The translations under genes were made by a program, and so were the position numbers. This document shows, piece by piece, positions 53,057 through 63,965 of a stretch of 64,000 bases of DNA (position 1 is its first letter; every line of letters starts with the position of its first letter). Origin of the DNA: Vibrio echinoideorum (GTDB lineage: Bacteria > Pseudomonadota > Gammaproteobacteria > Enterobacterales > Vibrionaceae). The stretch spans positions 2,170,001 through 2,234,000 of the forward strand of contig NZ_AP025483.1 in NCBI RefSeq assembly GCF_024347455.1, given 5' to 3'. Below the pieces are notes generated by a model, which was given only the letters and a program-made list of their open reading frames with translations, made no database searches and was not told the DNA's origin.

Positions 53057-53923
53057 CTAAATGAAGCTCTGTTTCAGCTTATCTTCCAACGCTTGAACAC
53101 AAAGTTTGATGGCGATGGGTGTATTTGAAGCGAATGGGTTCAACGCATAAACCGTATTGGTCGGTAATTGGTAAGTTGGCATCACGTCGACAATTTCATT
53201 GGATAACTGAGGAAGACAAAAATCTGGAATCACACCGATACCAACGCCAGATTTGATCAAAGCAAGACAACTGTGAAAAGAGTTCGTGGTGCAGCTTGCT
53301 TGTTGTTGATAAACAAAGTCTTGCTCATTTTGAGAACTAAAATGATGAGTCACCTGTTTTCCCTGCCAAGAGTTTGCAATATAAGGAATAGATTCAAGCT
53401 CTCTATCTCGCATGCTTTCAACACCACACAACACGTCTTTAAACTCACCTAAGCGTTTCTGCTTAAGATTACTGTCACGCGAGCTTCCCACACGTACCGC
53501 GAGATCAATATCGTGTTCCATGAAATCTAAGTGCTGATCATCGCTGATCAGTTCTGGCTTTAACTTGGGGTATTGCTTCATCAGTTCCGCAACAACGGGC
53601 GCGACCAATAAATCCATCAACGCGTTCGGAGCCGTGATACGAATCCGACCTTGTGGCTCTTCTAGCTCAGCTTTGGCCATATCCCAAGCCGAGTCGGCAA
53701 TCACGTTAATGTCTTTGCAACTCAAATAAAAACGCTCACCCATACTGGTAAGAGATTGCCTGCGTGTTGTGCGCTTAAGAAGAGAAGCGCCTAACTCTTG
53801 TTCTAGAATTTTGAGGTGTTGACTGACGACAGATTTAGATAACTCAAGCTTTTCAGCCGCAGCTGATACTGAACCCTGCTCTACGATGTGAGCGAAAATC
53901 GACATCTGCTTTAGCTTGCTCAT
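53057..53923 (-). CDS. LysR family transcriptional regulator
   Basis: 288 residues: winged-helix N-terminus (MSIFAHIVEQGSVSAAAEKLELSKSVVSQHLKILEQELGASLLKRTTRRQSLT) and a periplasmic-binding-protein-like effector domain from about residue 90. It is divergent from the SnoaL-like gene across a 142-base gap, the usual layout for a LysR target. The effector is unknown. It belongs to the CrgA-like subgroup by style. Confidence 0.92.
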   Translation of the reverse strand: MSKLKQMSIFAHIVEQGSVSAAAEKLELSKSVVSQHLKILEQELGASLLKRTTRRQSLTSMGERFYLSCKDINVIADSAWDMAKAELEEPQGRIRITAPNALMDLLVAPVVAELMKQYPKLKPELISDDQHLDFMEHDIDLAVRVGSSRDSNLKQKRLGEFKDVLCGVESMRDRELESIPYIANSWQGKQVTHHFSSQNEQDFVYQQQASCTTNSFHSCLALIKSGVGIGVIPDFCLPQLSNEIVDVMPTYQLPTNTVYALNPFASNTPIAIKLCVQALEDKLKQSFI

Positions 53924-54065
53924 TCCATTGTTCTCTTTTTACATACAGTATTTTCTATTATCTCTGTTTTTCAGATCGATTTCCAAGACTAAACTGAATC
54001 CAACTTATCGAGACACCCAAATCAAAAACACAGTGTTTGAAAGAAGACTGCTATGGAGAAAAGCA

Positions 54066-54440
54066 ATGTTAAACAACCAAGTATTAGAAGCATGTAAGCA
54101 AAGTATTAACGCATGGCAGAAAGCATTCAACAGCCAAGATGCGAAAGGTTGTGCAGATCAGTACACTGAAGCATGTGTGATGGAAGCTCGTCCATTTGGT
54201 ACCTTTGAAGGTCGTGAAGCAATTCAAGCGTTTTGGCAAAACATCATCGACCAAGGCTTCAAAGACGTTGATTACACCGATGTTAAGTGGGAAGAGCATC
54301 CAGAAGGTGGCTACATTCTTACGGCTAGCTGGACAATGAACAAAGCGTTTGGTGTTGTGCATCGTGAACATTGGGCATTAGAAGCTGATGGTTGCGCTCG
54401 CCTAGTTAGCGACGACTTCGAAGTTCAAGGCGAACGCTAG
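54066..54440 (+). CDS. NTF2/SnoaL-like small protein
   Basis: 124 residues from the ATG at 54066, which has GGAG at the right distance; the longer frame upstream is not supported. It has the cone-fold pattern: helix ACKQSINAWQKAFNSQDAKGCADQYT, then ARPFGTFEGREAIQAFWQNII and beta strands ending in RLVSDDFEVQGER. Members of this fold are isomerases, dehydratases or binding proteins; which applies here is unknown. Probable target of the divergent LysR gene. Confidence 0.85.
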   Translation: MLNNQVLEACKQSINAWQKAFNSQDAKGCADQYTEACVMEARPFGTFEGREAIQAFWQNIIDQGFKDVDYTDVKWEEHPEGGYILTASWTMNKAFGVVHREHWALEADGCARLVSDDFEVQGER

Positions 54441-54450
54441 AGCTATAATT

Positions 54451-54471
54451 AGAAGCTAGAAGCTAGAAGCT
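54451..54471. repeat. Three-copy 7-bp tandem repeat
   Basis: TAGAAGC occurs three times in direct succession just after the SnoaL-like gene. Likely replication slippage. Confidence 0.75.
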
Positions 54472-54500
54472 CAAGCATAAAAACAGAAAAACAGAAAACA

Positions 54501-54538
54501 AAAAGCCAGCAGTCCAAATAAGACTGCTGGCTTTTTTT
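54501..54538. terminator. Bidirectional terminator
   Basis: A 14-bp perfect stem (aaaagccagcagtc / gactgctggctttt) with a 7-base loop and flanking A and T runs lies after the SnoaL-like gene and in convergent orientation to proX. Confidence 0.88.
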
Positions 54539-54666
54539 AGTGATTAACACTTATCGTCACTTCACTTAATTTGATAGTGATTCAGCGACTCTACACAGGC
54601 GCTGAACACGCTCATAATATCAAATTAAAGTGCAGATCTTACCTGGACGAATACAAGTAGGTGCTA

Positions 54667-55674
54667 TTAAAGTGCTGCTTTCTTCGATTCTGCAATCCAA
54701 GCATCAAACGTATTTTGGTTCGCTTTGATCCAACCGTTTACGTGCGCTTCGATATCAGCAGAGCTGTTTTTACCTTTGCTCATCATCATGTTCTGAGCAC
54801 TTACATCGTTGATGTTAAGTTTGATGATTTCGAAAAGTTTCGCCGCAGCTGGGTTGTTTTTAGCAAACTCTTTGTTCGCAATAATGCGCATTGAGTTCAT
54901 TTGGAAACCATAGTTTTTGCCATTAGACAACGTTGTATCAACATTCGCACGATCGCCAGGAAGAGATGAGAATGGTACTTCTAACCAAACTACATCTTCA
55001 TTTGGAACCAACACGCCACTCACCCAGTATGGAGTCCAAGTGTAGTAAAGGATTGATTCACCCTTTTTGTAGCGTGAAATAGTGTCAGCAATAATGGCAG
55101 CATAATTACCTTGGTTATGAGTAACTGTATTGTCCAGTTTGAATGCTGAAAGTTGGTGTTCAATAACCATCTCACAACCCCAGCCAGGGTTACAACCCGT
55201 TAGATCTGCTTTACCATCGCCGTTTGCGTCGAACAGTTTCGCAATTTTTGGATCGGTTAGCTGACCAATGTTGGTGATGTTGTACTTTTCTGCCGTTTTC
55301 TTATCAATCAGGTAACCTTGCGCAGCACCACTTACATATTGACCTTCACGGTAGAATTTTTCATCACCACCAGCCATTTTGTATTTATCAGCATGAAGCG
55401 GGAACCAACCTACAGTTAAGAACGTTGCGTCACCTTTTGCGATAGAGGTGTAAGCTACGTTGTAGTCCACTTCTTGTGTTGCTTTTACGTCATAGCCAAG
55501 TTCTTCTAACGCGCGGTTAACGATCAACGTTTGAAACGTTTCTTCAGCGACAGAAGATTGAACTGGCTGAACTGATACACCTTCACCCGGCAAGCTTGCA
55601 GCCCACACGTTAGTAGATACGGCTATTGTAGAAAAGATACTAACAGCGAGTTTGCTCTTCCATGAATTATTCAT
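54667..55674 (-). CDS. proX: Glycine betaine/proline ABC transporter substrate-binding protein ProX
   Basis: 335 residues with a signal peptide ending at NVWAAS (about residue 25). It is a periplasmic binding protein with the betaine-type pattern ([80 protein letters not shown]). Tryptophans in these motifs form the aromatic box that holds the quaternary ammonium group in this family. Its ATG lies eight bases inside the end of proW, preceded by AAGGAAAAA. It is the last gene of proVWX. Confidence 0.95.
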   Translation of the reverse strand: MNNSWKSKLAVSIFSTIAVSTNVWAASLPGEGVSVQPVQSSVAEETFQTLIVNRALEELGYDVKATQEVDYNVAYTSIAKGDATFLTVGWFPLHADKYKMAGGDEKFYREGQYVSGAAQGYLIDKKTAEKYNITNIGQLTDPKIAKLFDANGDGKADLTGCNPGWGCEMVIEHQLSAFKLDNTVTHNQGNYAAIIADTISRYKKGESILYYTWTPYWVSGVLVPNEDVVWLEVPFSSLPGDRANVDTTLSNGKNYGFQMNSMRIIANKEFAKNNPAAAKLFEIIKLNINDVSAQNMMMSKGKNSSADIEAHVNGWIKANQNTFDAWIAESKKAAL

Positions 55675-56770
55675 TGGTGTTTTTCCTTAATTGTAGTTCT
55701 GATTTGTTACCGCGATTTAAAGCATTAAGTACAATGGAAACAGGTCCCATGTGGTACCAGCGTAATTTTGTATTACCGGCATTCGCCCCTAAAACTTGAG
55801 TAATTCGATCAAGCAGGATGGCGAGAATAACGATGCCTAGACCGCCGACAGCGGCCAGTCCCATATCTAAACGGCCAATACCTCTCAGTACCATTTGGCC
55901 TAAACCACCTACCGCGATCATTGATGCGATAACCACCATAGATAGTGACAACATTAGTGTTTGGTTTACACCCGCCATGATGGTTGGCAATGCCAACGGC
56001 AGTTGAATTCTATAGAGCATCTGCTTTTTGCTAGCGCCGAAGGAGTGACCCGCTTCGATTAGTTCTTCAGGCACCTGTTGAATACCCAAAATAGTTAAGC
56101 GTACCACCGGTGGCAATGCAAAGATGATGGTTACCACTACGCCCGGTACGTTACCGATACCAAACAACATTACGATGGGTACCAAGTAAACAAAGGCAGG
56201 CGTGGTTTGCATGGCATCGAGAATCGGACGCACAAATTTTGCGGCAGTATTACTTCGAGCAAGCCATATCCCCATGGGTAAGCCAATCAATAAACAGAAG
56301 AATACCGATGTCATAACCAATGAAAGCGTGGTCATTGCTTCAGACCAAGCACCAATCAAACCAATAAGAGTCAGAGATACCGCAGTTGCGACACCCAGCT
56401 TCAGGTTTGAAAACTGCCATGCGACTAGAAACAAGATGATCAACATGAACGGAGCTGGTGTAGAAACCAATGCCGTTTCAAATGAACTTAGAATGAAATC
56501 GATAGGAACGCGGATGGCCTGAAATAACGGACGACCGTGCTCAACTAGCCAATTCAATCCAGATTCAACCCAAGTGTCCACTGGCAGTACTGCTTCAGCA
56601 AAAGGGTTGAGTGGATCAAAAGGTATGGTTTCTACCGTTTCACTGCTTAACCAATCCGCTGATGGTGAAGTGTCTGCCGCTTGACCCCAAGGATCACTTG
56701 ATGGTTGGGTAGATTGTTCTGAAACAGTAGATTGCGACCATGGGTCATTATTCGTTTGTTCTGATGACAT
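55667..56770 (-). CDS. proW: Glycine betaine/proline ABC transporter permease ProW
   Basis: 367 residues. A long hydrophilic N-terminal tail of about 90 residues with repeated DPW motifs is typical of ProW. After it come the membrane helices and the EAA-type loop contacting the ATPase ([35 protein letters not shown]). It starts three bases after proV and overlaps proX by eight, so translation is coupled. Confidence 0.95.
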   Translation of the reverse strand: MSSEQTNNDPWSQSTVSEQSTQPSSDPWGQAADTSPSADWLSSETVETIPFDPLNPFAEAVLPVDTWVESGLNWLVEHGRPLFQAIRVPIDFILSSFETALVSTPAPFMLIILFLVAWQFSNLKLGVATAVSLTLIGLIGAWSEAMTTLSLVMTSVFFCLLIGLPMGIWLARSNTAAKFVRPILDAMQTTPAFVYLVPIVMLFGIGNVPGVVVTIIFALPPVVRLTILGIQQVPEELIEAGHSFGASKKQMLYRIQLPLALPTIMAGVNQTLMLSLSMVVIASMIAVGGLGQMVLRGIGRLDMGLAAVGGLGIVILAILLDRITQVLGANAGNTKLRWYHMGPVSIVLNALNRGNKSELQLRKNTNE

Positions 56771-56773
56771 GAT

Positions 56774-57961
56774 CTACCCCTTATCTAAGGTTTGTAACAG
56801 TCGTGATTTAGTCACCACGCCAAAGTAATTGCCTTTATCGTCCACAACAGGAACTGAATAAGGCACACCGCCAACAAGGCCAAGTACATCATTGATTGGT
56901 AAATCTGGGTTGAGAGTTAAACCATCATCAAGTTGAGCACTCACTAATGATTTGTTCTCTTTGTGAGCTTTGCGAAGAGACTCAACAGAAACGATGCCTG
57001 AATAATGGCTGCTCTTCTCAACAACGATGCCGTATTCACGGTCGTTATCCATCAGAATTTGCAGAGCAGAAGCTGGGCCATCATGTTCTGATTTCTTAAA
57101 TACAGCGGCAGGTTTCTTACGTGCGATATCTTTCACAGTAAGAACACTTGCTACATTCACGCCTCGGAAGAAGGCTTCAACGTAATCGTTCGCTGGGTTA
57201 TTTAAGATTTCGTCTGGAGTACCAACTTGAACCACTTCACCATTTTGCATAATCGCAATTCGATCACCGATTCGCATTGCTTCATCCAAATCATGTGAAA
57301 TAAACACAATCGTACGTTTGTCATCGTTTTGAAGGCGAATTAATTCGTCTTGCATTTCAGTACGAATCAAAGGGTCGAGCGCAGAAAACGCTTCGTCCAT
57401 TAACAAAATGTCAGGATCACAAGCTAGGGCACGAGCCAAGCCAACACGTTGCTTCATACCACCAGACAATTCATCTGGGTAAGATTCTGAATACGGCCCG
57501 AGACCGACTCGTTCCAACGCTTCAAATGCAGATTGTTTCCGCTTACTTAGCTCAACACCTGCCAATTCAAGGCCAAATGCCGCGTTTTCGATAACAGTCA
57601 TGTGTGGCATCAGTGCGAAATTTTGAAAAACCATCGAGATGTTGTTGCGGCGAACTTCACGAAGTTCATCTTCTGAGATGTGGGCAATGTCTTTGCCTCT
57701 TAGAAGCACGCTGCCTTTGGTAGGTTCGATCAAGCGGTTAAGAAGGCGTACTAGGGTTGATTTGCCAGATCCTGACAGTCCCATTATTACGAAAATCTCG
57801 CCTTCCTGAATACTAAGAGAAACATCGTTAACGCCGATCGTTAGACCTGTTTCTTCAAAAACTTTATCTTTATTCGCGCCTTCATTGATCATTGTAAAAG
57901 CACGGTCGGTATCGTCACCAAACACCTTGTACAGTCCCTTAACTTCCAGTATGGGATCCAT
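56774..57961 (-). CDS. proV: Glycine betaine/proline ABC transporter ATP-binding protein ProV
   Basis: 395 residues with Walker [14 protein letters not shown], signature [15 protein letters not shown], Walker [17 protein letters not shown] and H-loop [12 protein letters not shown]-terminal pair of CBS modules (from about residue 280: [20 protein letters not shown]... and [18 protein letters not shown]) follows, as in ProV/OpuA ATPases that sense ionic strength. First gene of the osmoprotectant uptake operon; AAGGA precedes the ATG. Three 20-bp direct repeats in the leader may be control sites. Confidence 0.96.
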   Translation of the reverse strand: MDPILEVKGLYKVFGDDTDRAFTMINEGANKDKVFEETGLTIGVNDVSLSIQEGEIFVIMGLSGSGKSTLVRLLNRLIEPTKGSVLLRGKDIAHISEDELREVRRNNISMVFQNFALMPHMTVIENAAFGLELAGVELSKRKQSAFEALERVGLGPYSESYPDELSGGMKQRVGLARALACDPDILLMDEAFSALDPLIRTEMQDELIRLQNDDKRTIVFISHDLDEAMRIGDRIAIMQNGEVVQVGTPDEILNNPANDYVEAFFRGVNVASVLTVKDIARKKPAAVFKKSEHDGPASALQILMDNDREYGIVVEKSSHYSGIVSVESLRKAHKENKSLVSAQLDDGLTLNPDLPINDVLGLVGGVPYSVPVVDDKGNYFGVVTKSRLLQTLDKG

Positions 57962-57980
57962 GTAATCTAATCCTTTCTTA

Positions 57981-58056
57981 GTTGTTTAAACTAATAGTTA
58001 TTTAAACGTAAAAACGGTCGTTTAAACTTAAAAACGGTTATTTAAACCCGAAAAAC
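57981..58056. repeat. 20-bp direct repeats upstream of proV
   Basis: Three consecutive 20-base units (57997-58016, 58017-58036, 58037-58056) share the core TTTAAAC followed by an A-rich tail; a partial fourth copy lies at 57981-57991. Two carry the full palindrome GTTTAAAC. They sit about 20-95 bases before the proV ATG. Confidence 0.8.
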
Positions 58057-58636
58057 AATTAGCACTCTAAGCAATATGAAGATGTAAATCAAGGGGCTAC
58101 ATACTGTAAACCATTTTTAAAACCACCAGTCAACACCATAAAAACAAGACTAAAAATCAAGCATAAAACAAACAAATCATTGATAATAATCAAAATTAAC
58201 CCGCACAAAATGTAAGCAAAATTATATATTACTTACTGATAGATTATTGAATATTTATTTCACATTAGAACAATTAATAGGCTAAACAAACTAAAATTAC
58301 CCACCAATAGTTCGTGTACAAATAATTTGAATACAAACTAATTTTACGTGTTTCAAGATATTCGTAGTCAACCTCGCAACATGAGAGATGGCTAATTTAA
58401 CTGAAAATAGCACTCTTAATTTCACCTACTTTCAGGTAACGAGGCAAAGTTCCATAAGGGTTGAACTTTAACTTTATGACTTAAATAGCACCGACTGTGA
58501 GACTTGCTGCAAACTATTAAATAACGTCAGCTCGAAGCAAAAGACCACTTGTAGAGTGCTCCCTGCTGAGCCATTCTTTAAGCAGGACATGGGCTTATTT
58601 CTACCAATCACTTTAAGAAAACAACAGGGAACTCTG
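58057..58636. other. AT-rich divergent intergenic region
   Basis: About 580 bases with no convincing gene separate proV and the HAD gene. It is strongly AT-rich, as expected for H-NS-controlled osmotic promoters. I see no other specific element. Confidence 0.5.
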
Positions 58637-59380
58637 ATGATAAAAATGCTGGTGTGTGACTTTGACGGGACGCTTGATGGAGGATCATCTCACGGAGTAA
58701 ATCAGTTATTTGACTACTTAACTGAGCAACCTGATATCCGTTTTATCATTGCAACAGGCAGAACTTTATCTTCCATTAGGGTGGGATTGGCTTCAAACAA
58801 CTACCCGAAACCACACAGTATTATCAGTGATGTGGGAACAAGAATCCATCACGATCACTCCCAAAAACCTGATCATATGTGGCATAACCAATTAGAAGCA
58901 TCTTGGAACAAATCGAAAGTAGAGTTGGCACTGGAGCCACTCGATTTCATGGGTGAACGCTTGGAAAGCCATCAGGGCAACTACAAGATTACTTTTGAAG
59001 GGAAACTGTCTGAGCCTCAACACGAGCTGATTGAATCGAGCTTAGAGTCGCATGGCCTAGACGTTCATCTCACTTATTCTCACGACTGGTACTTAGACAT
59101 CACGCCAAAGGGAGTCAATAAGGCCACTGCGATTCATCATCTACTCAAACAGCATGATTTGAGTGTTGAGGAAGTGTGCGTTGCCGGTGACTCAGCTAAC
59201 GACACCTCTATGCTGACGATAGAGGGCGTAAACTCGATATTAGTGGCTAACCATTACCCAGAGGTTGCTCACCTGACCGAAAGAGATAATGTATACACCA
59301 GCACAGCATCACACGCAGAGGGAGTGTTAGAAGGGCTCAAGTTCTGGCAAAAACGAGCTTCTCAAACGAGTACCTTCTAG
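58637..59380 (+). CDS. HAD-superfamily phosphatase (Cof/IIB type)
   Basis: 247 residues from the ATG at 58637, which has AGGGA seven bases upstream. Motif I is DFDGTLDG (nucleophile Asp8), motif II IIATGRT, motif III Lys in KGVNKATA, and motif IV GDSANDTSML. The large C2-type cap between motifs II and III marks the Cof/sucrose-phosphatase-like branch. It hydrolyses a phosphorylated small molecule, possibly a sugar phosphate. Divergent from proVWX, which may hint at osmolyte metabolism, but this is only suggestive. Confidence 0.9.
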   Translation: MIKMLVCDFDGTLDGGSSHGVNQLFDYLTEQPDIRFIIATGRTLSSIRVGLASNNYPKPHSIISDVGTRIHHDHSQKPDHMWHNQLEASWNKSKVELALEPLDFMGERLESHQGNYKITFEGKLSEPQHELIESSLESHGLDVHLTYSHDWYLDITPKGVNKATAIHHLLKQHDLSVEEVCVAGDSANDTSMLTIEGVNSILVANHYPEVAHLTERDNVYTSTASHAEGVLEGLKFWQKRASQTSTF

Positions 59381-59445
59381 TTCGCGAGAAAATGAAACAA
59401 AAACTAACGAGAAAGAAGAATGCTTATGACCTATCTCTCTTCTTC

Positions 59446-59658
59446 CTACTTCCAACCAGGGAGCCAATGTTGATTGTCGGTGAGATCTCGCCAATTGATG
59501 GCTTCCTGTCGTTTGGTCATCACCGCCTCAATTAAGCAACGAATCACCTCTCCTTCTTCAAACTCTACCTCTGTGATCATAAAGTGTTTTTCTTTCTTTA
59601 CCGGGCTGACTGCAGTCCATTTACTACGAAATAATTTCTTTGGGTTGATCCGATTCAT
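59446..59658 (-). CDS. TIGR02450 family Trp-rich small protein
   Basis: 70 residues: INPKKLFRSKWTAVSPVKKEKHFMITEVEFEEGEVIRCLIEAVMTKRQEAINWRDLTDNQHWLPGWK. This is the full-length TIGR02450 pattern with conserved tryptophans (KW, NW, HWLPGW). Function unknown. Convergent with the HAD gene, with no clear terminator between. Confidence 0.9.
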   Translation of the reverse strand: MNRINPKKLFRSKWTAVSPVKKEKHFMITEVEFEEGEVIRCLIEAVMTKRQEAINWRDLTDNQHWLPGWK

Positions 59659-59753
59659 GGATATCTCTCGCTCTAATGTCGTTAATTATCATGAGTTGTC
59701 TAATCGACTCAGGCTAGACACAAGCTAATAGTCTCCTTCACGCAAAAAAGATC

Positions 59754-59782
59754 ATAAAAAAAGCCAGCAAATAAGCTGGCTT
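59754..59782 (-). terminator. torCA terminator
   Basis: On the minus strand an 8-bp stem (aagccagc / gctggctt) is followed by a T-run, 29 bases after torA. It closes the operon without a torD gene. Confidence 0.82.
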
Positions 59783-59810
59783 GGTTCAATTGGTCGTATT
59801 TCGTTAAAGA

Positions 59811-62258
59811 TTAACCATTTTTGGGTGGATCAAATGCTGTCAGCTCTAATGCAGGACCTGTGTATTTTTCAATTTTCACAAGCGCCGAGTTTGCAGCGCA
59901 ACCATTTGCCAAACGAGAAGTCGGGATATCCAATGTAAGAACGTTACAGCCGCCATTTTTACATAAGCCTGTATCTTTATCTAAGTCAGGCCAACCACCT
60001 TCATGGACACATACAGCGCCTTGTTTGATGCCATCTGTTACCAAAGCACCTACCAACACTTGACCACGGTCGTTGTAAGCACGAACCAAGTCACCGGTTT
60101 TGATTCCGCGAGCTTTCGCATCTTCAACGTTGATAGAGATAGGTTCACGGTTACCGATCGCATATTCTTCACGTAATTTCGCATAGTTAAATTGGCTGTG
60201 TAGACGATGTGCTGCGTGCGCCGTCATCAATTGAAGCTCATCACTTTTCGCTTTACCAAAGAACTCTGTAGGCTCAATCCATGTAGGATGAGCAGGACAA
60301 TCAGCAAGCTTGTAGCCTTCGATGGTTTTTGAGAAGATCTCAATCTTACCACTTGGCGTACCAAGCGGGTTCATCACAGGATCCTTACGGAAGTCAGCAT
60401 GACGAACAAACTGTGCCGTCTTCTTATTGTATTTCATTTCAATAAGCTGGTTATCGTCCCAGAATTTACCAAATTTAGGCATACGAACACGTGCAGATTT
60501 ACCCGCTTTCTGTGCCGCATCGTAGAAGCCTTTCAACCATGCCATTTCGTCTTTGCCTTCAGTGAAGACATCACGGCCGCCCGCTTTGATCATCTCAGAC
60601 ATGTCTGCAAATACATCGAAGTCGTTACGTGCTTCACCTTGAGGTTCAACCGCTTTTTTCATTGGCACTAGGTGTTGGTTACTGTAGTCACCCGTCATCG
60701 TCATGTCGTTACGCTCAAATGACGTTGTGATCGGCAATACAATATCAGCGTGCTTAGCCGCAGCGGTCCAATAGATCTCAGAGATAACCACTAGCTCAGG
60801 CTTTTGCCACGCTTTGATCAAACGGTTTGTATCTTGGTGATGAGTAAAGTTACCACCGCCCGCCCACCAGATCATTTTCAGATCAGGGAACGTCAACTCA
60901 TGACCGTTATGCATGTACGTTTTACCCGGATTCTCCAGCGCTTCTGTAATACGAGCAACAGGAAAGCTGTTCACAGCGCCTGATACAGCCCAGTCATTAC
61001 CTGCTGAAGAACCACCGCCAATTGACGCAGAGATTGCTGGTAATACACCGGCATCACGTGTTGGGTTACCACCGTTCGAGTAATGGTAAGAAAGACCGAA
61101 GCCACCGCCAGGAAGACCAATCTGACCAAGCATTGCCGCTAGTGTCACCACCATCCAGTGACGTTGCTCACCGTATTGTTGGCGCTGAATACCCCAACCC
61201 GCCATTAGCATGGTACGGTTTTGACTAAAGATATCAGCTAATAACTCAAGCTGTTTCGCAGGAACGCCTGTGATCTCTTCAGCCCACGCAGGAGTCTTCT
61301 CTACTCCATCTTCTTTACCCATTAGATAAGCTTCAAACTTATCGTAGCCAGCCGTGTATTTGTTTAAGAATTCTACGTCGTGCTTACCTTTCTTAACCAA
61401 AGAGTGCGCGATACCCATCATCATCGCTACGTCTGTCATAGGACGAGGGGCAATCCACTGAATTGCATCGCCAAAGAAATCGACCGTTTCTGAGCGCATT
61501 GGATCGATAGCAATAATTGTCTTGCCAGATTTTTTAAGTTTGTGGAAAAACTCGAGGCCAGAACAATCTGTTGAACTCCATGCAATCTTAAGCGTGTTCA
61601 TAGGGTTCATACCCCACAATACAACAACGTCTGAACTTTCAAGTATCACTGGGTGAGTGGTTTGTTGTTCGTAAACTTCAATAGAACCCATTACGTGGGG
61701 CATGATGACTTGTGCAGCACCTGTTGAGTAATCACCAAGGTGACCCGAATAGCCGCCAGACAAGCTCATGTAACGCTGAAGCAACGTTTGTGCTTTATGC
61801 AGCACGCCACTTGAACGCCAGCCATAAGAACCTGCGAATACAGATTCAGGACCGTTTTCTTGACGGATACGCATATGCTGTTCGTGAATCAATTTATAAG
61901 CTTCATCCCAAGACACACGAACGTATTCGTCGCCACCACGAGAACCAGTTGGCGCCGATGGGTTGTCTAAGAAGCCTTTACGTACCATTGGGTACTTGAT
62001 ACGTGCTTTTGTATGAACCTGGTCTGGACCAGTCGTTTGTAAGCTGTTTGGAACCGTTTGTGCTAAAGCATTAGTCGTTGAAACCAACTTGCCATCTTTT
62101 ACTTCACACAACATCGGCCCCATGCGGCCTGCAGTTAATACACCTTTACCACGCTTATTTGCAGCTGATGCTGTCATTGGCGTCAATGATGTAAATGCCA
62201 GCGCACCGGCAGCCATGCCCGATCCTTTGAGGAATCCGCGACGAGTAATATCTGTCAT
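59811..62258 (-). CDS. torA: Trimethylamine-N-oxide reductase TorA
   Basis: 815 residues from the ATG at 62258 with AGGGA upstream. A Tat signal ([10 protein letters not shown], twin Arg at residues 6-7) directs the folded molybdenum enzyme to the periplasm. It is a molybdopterin oxidoreductase of the DMSO reductase family; TorA-type segments include [41 protein letters not shown], with the expected Ser ligand in GDYSTGAA, and [29 protein letters not shown]. It reduces TMAO, a common marine osmolyte, during anaerobic growth. The pentaheme TorC gene precedes it by 20 bases. The chaperone TorD is not encoded within this operon. Confidence 0.94.
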   Translation of the reverse strand: MTDITRRGFLKGSGMAAGALAFTSLTPMTASAANKRGKGVLTAGRMGPMLCEVKDGKLVSTTNALAQTVPNSLQTTGPDQVHTKARIKYPMVRKGFLDNPSAPTGSRGGDEYVRVSWDEAYKLIHEQHMRIRQENGPESVFAGSYGWRSSGVLHKAQTLLQRYMSLSGGYSGHLGDYSTGAAQVIMPHVMGSIEVYEQQTTHPVILESSDVVVLWGMNPMNTLKIAWSSTDCSGLEFFHKLKKSGKTIIAIDPMRSETVDFFGDAIQWIAPRPMTDVAMMMGIAHSLVKKGKHDVEFLNKYTAGYDKFEAYLMGKEDGVEKTPAWAEEITGVPAKQLELLADIFSQNRTMLMAGWGIQRQQYGEQRHWMVVTLAAMLGQIGLPGGGFGLSYHYSNGGNPTRDAGVLPAISASIGGGSSAGNDWAVSGAVNSFPVARITEALENPGKTYMHNGHELTFPDLKMIWWAGGGNFTHHQDTNRLIKAWQKPELVVISEIYWTAAAKHADIVLPITTSFERNDMTMTGDYSNQHLVPMKKAVEPQGEARNDFDVFADMSEMIKAGGRDVFTEGKDEMAWLKGFYDAAQKAGKSARVRMPKFGKFWDDNQLIEMKYNKKTAQFVRHADFRKDPVMNPLGTPSGKIEIFSKTIEGYKLADCPAHPTWIEPTEFFGKAKSDELQLMTAHAAHRLHSQFNYAKLREEYAIGNREPISINVEDAKARGIKTGDLVRAYNDRGQVLVGALVTDGIKQGAVCVHEGGWPDLDKDTGLCKNGGCNVLTLDIPTSRLANGCAANSALVKIEKYTGPALELTAFDPPKNG

Positions 62259-62277
62259 AATTATTTCCCTTTGTTTC

Positions 62278-63372
62278 TTAGTGGCCAGCCACATCTTTCG
62301 CGTGGTTCTGGAAGTATTTAGTTAACAGTTCGAGATCTTGGTCTGATATATCAGTACGCTCGCCCATGCCTTTAGCCACCGGGCCCCAAGCATTCACTGT
62401 GAAGTGGTTCGAACCAATTTTCGCGTGACATGTTGAGCAGTAAACGTTATCGAGTTCCTCTGCGTAGTCCCAGATTGGCTCTAGTGAACCCAATACCGGA
62501 GCATCAACTTGCGCTGTTAGCACTGCCGTTCGCCATTCATTGCCGTACGCATCCGCTTTAAAGCTGCCAACTTCAAGGCTCTGTTGTCCTTGATCGGTCA
62601 GCATCGCGACAATTGAGCGTTGACCTTCGCCGCAGTAAAGCACTTGCTCAGCACCTTTCATTTGGTAAGCATGTAACTCAACGGTGCGCTCTGTACCTTC
62701 AACTTTTTTCACATCCAAGCGTGCCGTTGGATTGATAGTTCCAAGGTCGCCAATGCTTAGCGTTTCAGCTGAGTAAACGACTTTCGCATTTGGATCTGTT
62801 TTCTCAGTGAATGCCATCAAATTATCAAAAGCTTCGCTGTCCATTTCTTGCTCCGGAGCAAAGTGCGCAACACCTTTGTGGCAGTCGATACAAGTTTGAT
62901 TATTCTCTTGTCCGTACTCGTGCATTTTGGCTGCGTCTTCCGATTGCTCGTAGCTATCCATTGCATCGAAAGTATGACAAGAACGACAAGTAGCAGAGTC
63001 ACTTTCACGCAATTGCGCCCACACCGTTTCTGCCATCGCCATACGATGTTCTTCGTACTTGTCTTCTGTATCAATTTTGCCGGTTACAAACTCATGATAA
63101 ATATCTTTAGATGCACGAATTTTCGTGATTACGTAGTCAATTGGATCAGAAGGAATATGACAGTCCGAGCATTCAGCTCGAATGCCTTTTGCATTACTGA
63201 AGTGAATCGAACCTTGATACTCTTCATAAGGAATTTGCATCGTATGACAAGAAACACAGAACTCAGTACTTGAGGTGTAATGCATAACTGCGGCAGTCCC
63301 ACCAAGTGTTAACCACCCGATACCAATACCCACAGCAGCAATAAGAGCGACATATCGCTTTTTAATAGACAT
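62278..63372 (-). CDS. torC: Pentaheme c-type cytochrome TorC
   Basis: 364 residues with an N-terminal membrane anchor (about 8-28) and a NapC/NirT domain. Five CxxCH heme sites are visible: CVSCH, CSDCH, CRSCH, CIDCH and, in the C-terminal domain, CSTCH. Four plus one hemes is the TorC arrangement; NapC has only four. It carries electrons from menaquinol to TorA. No good ribosome site precedes the ATG at 63372, but it starts a normal anchor. An FNR-like box lies about 70 bases upstream. Confidence 0.94.
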   Translation of the reverse strand: MSIKKRYVALIAAVGIGIGWLTLGGTAAVMHYTSSTEFCVSCHTMQIPYEEYQGSIHFSNAKGIRAECSDCHIPSDPIDYVITKIRASKDIYHEFVTGKIDTEDKYEEHRMAMAETVWAQLRESDSATCRSCHTFDAMDSYEQSEDAAKMHEYGQENNQTCIDCHKGVAHFAPEQEMDSEAFDNLMAFTEKTDPNAKVVYSAETLSIGDLGTINPTARLDVKKVEGTERTVELHAYQMKGAEQVLYCGEGQRSIVAMLTDQGQQSLEVGSFKADAYGNEWRTAVLTAQVDAPVLGSLEPIWDYAEELDNVYCSTCHAKIGSNHFTVNAWGPVAKGMGERTDISDQDLELLTKYFQNHAKDVAGH

Positions 63373-63439
63373 ATTTAGAAATCATCTTCAACATTTAGTA
63401 ACAATTGTGATTACATTAATACTTTAGGGGTAGTCTTTA

Positions 63440-63453
63440 TTGATTCTTATCAT
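63440..63453 (-). promoter_or_regulatory. FNR-type binding site upstream of torC
   Basis: TTGAT-TCTT-ATCAT matches the FNR consensus TTGAT-N4-ATCAA at nine of ten defined positions, about 70 bases before the torC ATG. A second TTATTGAT occurs at 63463-63470. It fits anaerobic activation of torCA. Confidence 0.6.
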
Positions 63454-63689
63454 ACTTTACCCTTATTGATAGTAAGGATTACTAACAATGAGAACAAAAT
63501 ACGGCCTTCTTATAACCATGAGTACGCAATCAATTAGATTAATATTCACAGAGGAAATAAAGGTGGGATTATTTATAAAATAGACACGAAAAACGCCATG
63601 GATTTTCAGGTCAAAAAGCGCACTAGAATCAAGATAAAATGTAACGAGTGCACTTATAATGTTTGCAAATTAATAGTGCTGAAATAAAT

Positions 63690-63965
63690 ATGTCCCAACC
63701 AACTACGCTAGAGAAGATCGCTACTTTCACTTCTATCGAACAAGCGCTTGATTACTTTGAAATTGGGTTTGATAGCAAGTTCATTAGCCAAAACAGAACC
63801 GAACTGGTGAAACGCTTTAATGGTTATCTGATTCTGTCAAAACCAGATGATTGGTTCTCTGGGCGAAGAGCACTGAAAAATGCATACTGCAAGGTACAGC
63901 GGAGTAAGTTGGATCGCTATACACGATCCGCGTGTCGTGGCTGTACAAGCTGTCAGCGCCGCTAG
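63690..63965 (+). CDS. NifW-like small protein
   Basis: 91 residues from the ATG at 63690. The pattern FTSIEQALDYFEIGFDSKFISQNRTELVKRFNGYL...ALKNAYCKVQRSKL matches the NifW (nitrogenase-stabilising/protective) family. The end has a cysteine cluster CRGCTSCQRR. No nif gene is in the window. Similar NifW-like proteins occur in non-diazotrophic vibrios, so a role beyond nitrogenase is likely. It is divergent from torC. Confidence 0.78.
   Translation: MSQPTTLEKIATFTSIEQALDYFEIGFDSKFISQNRTELVKRFNGYLILSKPDDWFSGRRALKNAYCKVQRSKLDRYTRSACRGCTSCQRR

Noticed and set aside
54451..54471. TAGAAGC triplet repeat as a regulatory element
   Set aside because: It lies after the stop codon of the SnoaL-like gene just before a terminator and looks like simple slippage.
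62848..63273. Plus-strand open frame of 141 codons over torC
   Set aside because: It is antisense to the five-heme cytochrome gene; the heme motifs fix the true strand.
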